Shown here one piece after another: positions 58,708-64,000 of a stretch of DNA of 64,000 bases. The notes under the pieces are model-generated. The model was not told where the DNA came from. It saw only the letters and a program-made list of their open reading frames with translations, and made no database searches. Source of the DNA: JANNYA01 sp031422315. Lineage in GTDB: Bacteria; Pseudomonadota; Gammaproteobacteria; Xanthomonadales; SZUA-5. The stretch is taken from the NCBI GenBank assembly GCA_031422315.1, contig JANOQN010000068.1:186001-250000 (forward strand), written 5' to 3'. Every line of letters begins with the position of its first letter. Within the stretch, counting starts at the first letter, position 1. The position numbers were made by a program, and so were the translations under genes.

Positions 58708-59412
58708 GTGAAAACCGTAAACAACATGGGAATTTTGGTTTTCGCGCGCAGCAGTTCAGTGCGCCTGCCCGGCAAAGTGCTGCTTGATTTTGCCGGCATG
58801 CCGCTGGTGCTTTGGATTCTCAAACGCGCTATGTCCACTCATGCACCGATAGCGCTCGCTTGCTCTACCGAACCCAGCGACGATGAATTGGCAAACGTTG
58901 TGCAGCGCGCGGGCTTTGAGGTTTACCGGGGCGCGCTTGATGATGTGCTGGCGCGCGCGATTCATGCCTGCGAGCATTTTTCCTGGACTCACTTCGCTAG
59001 GCTGTGCGCAGATCGGCCATTTTTCAACATTGATGAAATTCGCACGGGATTAGCACTTGCCAACCATCAACCCATGCTTGATCTCATCAGCAATAATTTG
59101 GCGGGCGCTGCGTCAGCTGGATTGACGACCGAAATTATTCGACTTAATGCGCTCAAACAAATCGCCGAGTCAAGCGCGCTGAGCAAGCACCGCGAACACC
59201 TAAGCAGCTATTTTTATGATCATCCAGCCGCATTTAAATGCCAACCGTTTGCAGTAACTCAATCGCCCGCCGAGCTTATGGCGCAGCGCTTCGCAGTTGA
59301 CACACCGGAAGATTATCAACGCTTGCGCCAATTAGCGGCTGGGCACTTACCCGGCGTTAGTCTTGCCGCGCTTTTAAAGCAAAGCGCGATGGATAACTTT
59401 CATGCAAGATAA
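58708..59412 (+). CDS. spsF: SpsF-like cytidylyltransferase family protein
   Basis: A 234-residue nucleotidyltransferase of the SpsF/acylneuraminate cytidylyltransferase family. The N-terminal ILVFARSSSVRLPGKVLLDF matches the nucleotide-binding motif, followed by LACSTEPSDDELANVVQRA, EVYRGALDDVLARA, and FARLCADRPFFNIDEI. GTG 58708 is the longest start; ATG 58726 (MGILVFARSS) is a strong alternative. SpsF enzymes pair with SpsE/NeuB-like synthases, which fits the neighbour at 55876. It overlaps the GT4 gene by 11 bases. Confidence 0.85.
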   Translation: MKTVNNMGILVFARSSSVRLPGKVLLDFAGMPLVLWILKRAMSTHAPIALACSTEPSDDELANVVQRAGFEVYRGALDDVLARAIHACEHFSWTHFARLCADRPFFNIDEIRTGLALANHQPMLDLISNNLAGAASAGLTTEIIRLNALKQIAESSALSKHREHLSSYFYDHPAAFKCQPFAVTQSPAELMAQRFAVDTPEDYQRLRQLAAGHLPGVSLAALLKQSAMDNFHAR

Positions 59413-60460
59413 ACCTGACTTGTTAATTGCCACGCTGCCGCACAATCTGTCTGGCCCGCAGCTTTATGTAGCGCAATTAATGGCGAACGCAAAACTGCAT
59501 GCCGCCTTTAACCCTGAAGTATGGGCAGTTGAAGACTTATACCGAGGTTATTTGGGGAAATGGCGTTTATTGCAAGCCTGCAAAGCTAAGATTGCGGGGC
59601 GTAAAAACATCGTTGTGTATATTAATCAAGATTTAAGCTTAGTGACCTGGCTGAGTTTATGCTTTAGATTAAGCGGCATTCGAAAAATAGCCGTGCATTC
59701 GCACGCATCGTCATTTTGTGCGCCTAACAATGCGCTGACTAGGAAAATTTATCAACTTATTCTAAATGCATGCACTGCTACGGCAATTGCGGTATCACAG
59801 GGCGCGGCAGATGCCATGTTCGGGAACCGGGCGGCAAAACGCTGCACGCTTATTCCTGCACTGATAGATTTCAATGTGCTTGCAAAGCAAAGCGATAGCG
59901 CGCGTCAGCGCATAACTGAGGATTTTACTTTTGCCTGCATAGGCCGAATGTCACCCGAAAAAAACCAAAAGCTGGCAATTTCCGCCTTTGCGCAATTAAT
60001 AAAACAAAACCAACGCGCGCATTTGTTGCTCATCGGTGATGGAGATTTAGCCTATGAATGCGATTTAATTGAATTCGCTAAATCGTTATGTGTCGAAAAA
60101 TACGTTACAATTCAACGAGCTAGCGTAAATATAGCAGCAATATACCGAAATCAAATTGACGCGGTATTAGTGCCTTCACTATTTGAAGGGCAAAACCGTG
60201 TTGTGGCAGAGGCGCAGTTTTTTGGATTGCCAGTAGCAACGTCAATTGGAGTGCCTGATATTGCATTTTTAGACAAACGAAACGCCTATTCTGAAATTCC
60301 ACTTGAGCTCAATAGCTGGAGAAAAGTAATGACAGCAATGCTTAACGGCAAACCAGCTAGGTTGAGTATGCAGATCGATGCGGCGCGCCATTCGCCGCTT
60401 TCAATTGAAAACGGAATTGAAATTCTGGTCGATACATTAAATAACGCTAATTCTAATTAA
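59402..60460 (+). CDS. GT4 glycosyltransferase, first copy
   Basis: A 352-residue glycosyltransferase of family 4 (GT-B). N-terminal domain MQDKPDLLIATLPHNLSGPQ, central FACIGRMSPEKNQKLAISAF, LLLIGDGDLAYECDLIEFA, and the donor-binding PSLFEGQNRVVAEAQFFGLP. It is markedly A+T-rich against its neighbours, suggesting separate origin. The start overlaps spsF by 11 bases, so the run continues. Acceptor and donor unknown; the EX7E motif is in FEGQNRVVAEAQ. Confidence 0.85.
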   Translation: MQDKPDLLIATLPHNLSGPQLYVAQLMANAKLHAAFNPEVWAVEDLYRGYLGKWRLLQACKAKIAGRKNIVVYINQDLSLVTWLSLCFRLSGIRKIAVHSHASSFCAPNNALTRKIYQLILNACTATAIAVSQGAADAMFGNRAAKRCTLIPALIDFNVLAKQSDSARQRITEDFTFACIGRMSPEKNQKLAISAFAQLIKQNQRAHLLLIGDGDLAYECDLIEFAKSLCVEKYVTIQRASVNIAAIYRNQIDAVLVPSLFEGQNRVVAEAQFFGLPVATSIGVPDIAFLDKRNAYSEIPLELNSWRKVMTAMLNGKPARLSMQIDAARHSPLSIENGIEILVDTLNNANSN

Positions 60461-60467
60461 CAAAAAT

Positions 60468-61664
60468 ATGAAATTACTTATAGTCGAACCCAATGCAGAT
60501 GGGCATCATTTTTTGCCATATTTGCAGTATTTCGCAATTGCCGCGCAGCAGGCAGGAATATGCGTCGAATTGATGACAACCACAGGTGCCGCCGCGCATC
60601 CAGCAATGGCGATGGTGCAAAGCACGCTTTTAAAACCTATGACGGTGGTACTCATGCCGGATGAGCCGTCCATTCAATCAAGCAGCACGTTAGCGCTATT
60701 TGCGCGCCAGCGTGAAGCATATAAAACGGTTGCAGCAGGCTTTAACGCAATAGCTAAAGCAGATAGGCCTGACCATATTATGTTGATGTGTATGGACGGA
60801 TTTGATCGTTGGTTTGCATTATTCGGTTCGCCGTTTGGTAAAATTCCCTACTCGGGGTTGCATATTGGTCTTAAATTCCATCTCAATAAACTGGGTTTTG
60901 GACCTTCAGGTCGGCTTGCGCTCGTTAACCAATGGCTCTTTCGTCGATTGGTCAATCAAAAAGCGCTGTATGTTGCGGCGAGCATTGATGAAAGCCTGCT
61001 AAGTTTTCACGCAAATCAACCCAAGGTGTTTAATAAGCTGCGCTTTGTGCCTGATCCAGGTGAGGTTACGCTGACCGAAAGCCCTGACGCGGCGCGCGCC
61101 GCATTGGCTATGCCAAGCGGCAAATTTGCACTCATGGTTTACGGCGCTGTTGGCATGCGGAAAAACCTCGGTTTGCTTTTGCAATGCGCGGCGCAGATGC
61201 CCGAAGTGATGCTCATACTCGCCGGGCGTATGGAAATAGAAGCACGCCAGCTATGCCAAAATTCACCATTCGCCGAAACCTTGCGCGCTGAGAATCGATT
61301 CCTGTGTTTTGATCAGTTTATTGAACCCGCCCTGGAATCCAGGCTTTTTGCCGCTGCTGACTGCGTTTGGCTGTGCTACTCGCCCGATTTTTACGGGCAA
61401 AGCGCCGTGCTTGCACAAGCAGCTTCGGCGGGCAAGCCAATATTGGGGCGCAGCGGCGGGCAAATTGGCTACATGACCGAATTGCACAAGCTTGGCCCCA
61501 CTGCCGCGCCGGATGACGCTGCAGACATCTGCGCCAAATTGCGGCAATTGATTGATGATGTCGCGCTGCGCCAATTGTATTCAGACAATGCCGCCAAGTT
61601 CGCGCCAACCCGCAACGCTAGCGCATTTAGCGCGGCGATCCTGCGCTGCATTCCGGGCTATTGA
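60468..61664 (+). CDS. GT4 glycosyltransferase, second copy
   Basis: A 398-residue GT-B enzyme. The N-terminus MKLLIVEPNADGHHFLPYLQ differs from the preceding glycosyltransferase; the C-terminal domain has LMVYGAVGMRKNLGLLLQCA, VMLILAGRMEIEARQ, and CYSPDFYGQSAVLAQAASAGKPI in the place of the donor-binding EX7E. The final helices (AKFAPTRNASAFSAAILRCI) are typical. It starts 7 bases after the previous gene, ends the glycan run, and is convergent with the VWA-type gene 11 bp away. Confidence 0.83.
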   Translation: MKLLIVEPNADGHHFLPYLQYFAIAAQQAGICVELMTTTGAAAHPAMAMVQSTLLKPMTVVLMPDEPSIQSSSTLALFARQREAYKTVAAGFNAIAKADRPDHIMLMCMDGFDRWFALFGSPFGKIPYSGLHIGLKFHLNKLGFGPSGRLALVNQWLFRRLVNQKALYVAASIDESLLSFHANQPKVFNKLRFVPDPGEVTLTESPDAARAALAMPSGKFALMVYGAVGMRKNLGLLLQCAAQMPEVMLILAGRMEIEARQLCQNSPFAETLRAENRFLCFDQFIEPALESRLFAAADCVWLCYSPDFYGQSAVLAQAASAGKPILGRSGGQIGYMTELHKLGPTAAPDDAADICAKLRQLIDDVALRQLYSDNAAKFAPTRNASAFSAAILRCIPGY

Positions 61665-61675
61665 TTTCCGAGCGG

Positions 61676-64000
61676 CTACTCCAGCACGGTAAACTCACCA
61701 ATCTCTTGATCTTGTTTGCTGGTATCTAGCCTTCGCACCACCGCCGTGTTGGCGGATTTGCCGCTGCCAAACGGTGTTTGGAATTCCAAATAGACCGTAA
61801 TCGGTACGCTCAATTTTTGCTGCGAATTACCATAGTAATGCGCATAAACCGTGTATTTTCCGGGGATGGGCTTTGCAATTGTGAAGGTCTCAGGGCCGTA
61901 ACCTTGGGTAAAATCATCGCTCATTTGCCCGCCCGATTCGGTTTGCCGCTGCGCATAGTAAGCCCATTCACCGAGTGGATCACGCACCCACAGATCGATA
62001 TCGACATCATTGGCGTTCCAGCCCAACACTACGCGCAGGCCCACCGGCAACGGGCTGACTAGCGCATCGGGCACGCCGAGCACCTGCAAATTGGGCCGAA
62101 GCTTCGCGGGCGTGGCGGCAAGCACGTCGTTAAACTCATGCAGCGCGGTCAGCTGGATTGAGTTGAAGCGCTGGTCCCAATCGTGGCTTGCTACATGCCA
62201 CAGCAGCGTCAGCGCCAGTGTCGAATTCCCACCAGCATTGTCTGGCGCTCGCGCCAACGCAAGCGCGAAATCGCGTGCGCCTTGCGGTTCTTCGGTTCGC
62301 AATTGCATGACTTGCTGGAAATTCGCCAGGCTGAAAGAGTGAAACTGCCATTGGCGCAACTGCTCGGCCAATGCCCGCAGTGCGCCTACATCTTCCACTT
62401 GCGTTTCAGCAATATTGGAAAGTACCCGCAGTGCGAGTTCAGGCTGTTTTCGCTCAGAGTAAAAGTACTCCGCACAATCCAAATAAAAGCCCACACTGCC
62501 GTCGGCTTGCGCTTCAATCAAATACGTGGCGTATGGATCTTTGCCAGCGCGAATTCGGGTCAAATACGGCGCGTTTGCGGTGTAGGGTTTGATGGCAACG
62601 CTGGCTCTGGTTGCACTGGCTGCGTCATCCGAATCATCGGCACTATCTGATTCTTTGCGCTCAGTCTTTATGCGGCTGCCGGTTACCGAAATGCTGTCAA
62701 GCGTTTCACTTTCTTCGCTAATGCTAGCCTCTGCGGCCGGCGCAGTGGCCATGGGCGCTGGCGCTGCTACTGCAAAATCGGCTAGACCCTCTCCACCTCG
62801 CTGCCGACTGAGTTCGAAAGGATTTTGGCTGCGAATGGTAGCCGTGGCCCGCTTGGCAAGTTCTGCGGTTCGCTCAGGCTTTGGCAAACGCGCCAACCAA
62901 TCTGAATCAATCTGTTGCAGCGCTTTTATTAAACTCAACGCTTCGCGGCGAGTCGATTGCGCCAACCCTTTTTGCGCTTCTAACGCCGCTAGCGCTTCAG
63001 CGCGCTTAAGCAGTTTATCAAACTGCTGCTTGGCCTTCGGCTCAGTCACTCGGGCACTCAAATTCAGCGCAAATGGCACCAAGGCGCGGCCCACCCAAGC
63101 ATGCTGGCTTTGATGATGTCGCTTAAATTCTTGCCAAGCGCCGGTCAAACTTGCCAAGCGAATTGATTTTTCTGAGTTCGCCTCGCTTATGTTGACTTTG
63201 CGCATGGCATCGAACTGCGCGCGCAGCTCAGGCTCAGGCGGCGCAATATCGTAGTTGACGTAATCTTCAATTGAATCAAGCACTAACAGCGAGGTTTGTT
63301 CGGTAACCAGCGCATATTGCAAAGCCAATCGCAGCGATTGCGCGCTCACACTTTCCGGACTTTGCGCAAAGCCGCTTTGGCCGGTTTGTTGCAGCCGCAA
63401 AATCGTCTCAGATGCCCACGCGCGGCTGATTGGCTGGCTTGCGCGGGCGTTATTTGACATCGGCGCGGGTACTTTGATGATGGCTTCAGGCGCGTTTTCT
63501 TGGTTCCAGCTAACACGAATATTAGTGCCTTGTTTGCAGCGCGCACTGAGATAGCTAATGCCCGACTCAACCGCGCCAAGGTTTGGCGATTGCTGGCATT
63601 GCCCGGATGCAACCGTGGCGATTGCGCGCGTGGGCGGCGAATTGGCAAGCTGCATTGCCGTTGCGATGTCCACGCGTGTCAAATCTAAACGCACAGCATT
63701 CAAGCGGTGCGCCAGGGCGCCCAAACCCTGTGCATTCGCAGAAAGCGCAGCGTGTGCAATCACGTGCCGAGCTGCACCGAGTGCTGGCCGTCGCGTCAGT
63801 GCCGCAGCGCTGCTGCTGTAGTGCTCGAAAGTGCTGTCAGCGTCGGTAAAAATCAGCGCAAGATCGGCAGCATCACTAAAAGAAAGGGAATCGAGCTGCG
63901 TCGCGCCATCGTAGTCAATCTGCGCGATGGCCTTGAAAAGCGCGGCAAAATCGTCGGCTTGCCGAGCAAATTTGCGCGCGGGCCCTGCGCTAATGGCAAA
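61676..64000 (-). CDS. VWA-type protein with C-terminal DUF2135 domain, 5' end cut by window edge
   Basis: The frame is open to base 64000, so about 775 residues are visible without the N-terminus. The part nearest the edge (IDYDGATQLDSLSF, ADLALIFTDADSTFEHY) is the body of a von Willebrand A-like domain. A long helical region follows (LRLALQYALVTEQTSLLVLD, VNYDIAPPEPELRAQFD). A disordered acidic segment contains LDSISVTGSRIKTERKESD. A helical repeat region follows, and the C-terminus is a DUF2135 beta-domain (NANDVDIDLWVRDPLGEWAY, GPETFTIAKPIPGKYTVYAH). Proteins with this combination are usually secreted and carry an N-terminal VIT domain, which would lie beyond 64000. Confidence 0.82.
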   Translation of the reverse strand, partial: FAISAGPARKFARQADDFAALFKAIAQIDYDGATQLDSLSFSDAADLALIFTDADSTFEHYSSSAAALTRRPALGAARHVIAHAALSANAQGLGALAHRLNAVRLDLTRVDIATAMQLANSPPTRAIATVASGQCQQSPNLGAVESGISYLSARCKQGTNIRVSWNQENAPEAIIKVPAPMSNNARASQPISRAWASETILRLQQTGQSGFAQSPESVSAQSLRLALQYALVTEQTSLLVLDSIEDYVNYDIAPPEPELRAQFDAMRKVNISEANSEKSIRLASLTGAWQEFKRHHQSQHAWVGRALVPFALNLSARVTEPKAKQQFDKLLKRAEALAALEAQKGLAQSTRREALSLIKALQQIDSDWLARLPKPERTAELAKRATATIRSQNPFELSRQRGGEGLADFAVAAPAPMATAPAAEASISEESETLDSISVTGSRIKTERKESDSADDSDDAASATRASVAIKPYTANAPYLTRIRAGKDPYATYLIEAQADGSVGFYLDCAEYFYSERKQPELALRVLSNIAETQVEDVGALRALAEQLRQWQFHSFSLANFQQVMQLRTEEPQGARDFALALARAPDNAGGNSTLALTLLWHVASHDWDQRFNSIQLTALHEFNDVLAATPAKLRPNLQVLGVPDALVSPLPVGLRVVLGWNANDVDIDLWVRDPLGEWAYYAQRQTESGGQMSDDFTQGYGPETFTIAKPIPGKYTVYAHYYGNSQQKLSVPITVYLEFQTPFGSGKSANTAVVRRLDTSKQDQEIGEFTVLE

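Noticed and set aside
1..64000. tRNA or rRNA genes
   Set aside because: I looked for GGTTCGAAT-type T-arm signatures and conserved rRNA segments; the few GTTCGAA matches lie within coding sequence with no surrounding cloverleaf.

Overview
The window looks like a chromosomal segment of a gammaproteobacterium, most likely from the Xanthomonadales/Lysobacterales side. The pointers are an FkbO/XanB2-type chorismatase instead of a visible UbiC, a methionine synthase split so that only the homocysteine module is encoded here behind an ArsR-methyltransferase regulator, an asd-fimV pair, and class I ilvC. No rRNA or tRNA is seen. Base composition is close to balanced over most of the window. It is clearly richer in G+C in the GGDEF gene at 11.7-12.9 kb and poorer in several glycan genes. 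The taxonomic call is inference from gene content, not from a marker gene.

Layout. 0-5.4 kb: two unrecognised genes (the first cut by the window edge), a 78-bp tandem repeat array, an SDR lacking its catalytic residues, grxD, ettA, and a toxin-antitoxin pair (Phd/UPF0175 fusion with a DUF3368 PIN-like toxin). 5.7-11 kb: HtrA/DegQ protease, an EEP-family hydrolase, nitronate monooxygenase, chorismatase, holC. 11-13.4 kb: a scrambled mobile region holding a MITE fragment, two decayed pieces of a tyrosine recombinase, attC-like half sites and a diguanylate cyclase gene with a shifted 5' end. 13.5-25.7 kb: housekeeping genes (ilvC, hemH, a two-component pair, yggX, asd, fimV/hubP, truC-like, arfB, an acyltransferase, arginase). 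25.8-38.6 kb: a secreted subtilase, glyA, metH homocysteine module with its regulator, a transglutaminase-like protein, a ferredoxin-flavin reductase, and two inner-membrane anchored envelope proteins. 39-48 kb: a very large alpha-2-macroglobulin lipoprotein, a recent tandem dsbB duplication, maf, yfhL and ggt.

48-61.7 kb is the most accessory-looking part: a surface-glycan locus. A minus-strand group (methyltransferase, KpsS-like capsule protein, MptE-like protein) is separated by a hydrolase, a multiheme cytochrome and a CBS protein from a plus-strand run. That run is a GT2-cytidylyltransferase fusion, NeuB synthase, HD-like protein, zinc-ribbon methyltransferase, SpsF and two GT4 glycosyltransferases. 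Together they suggest synthesis, CMP-activation and transfer of a nonulosonic-acid-type sugar to a surface glycan or to flagellin. The window ends inside a large VWA/DUF2135 protein.

Small repeats are abundant: REP-like inverted repeats, one of which forms a larger compound unit shared by two distant loci; a MITE family of about 130 bp with 6-bp target duplications; and the 78-bp array. They sit almost only between genes. One MITE supplies the stop codon of a neighbouring gene.
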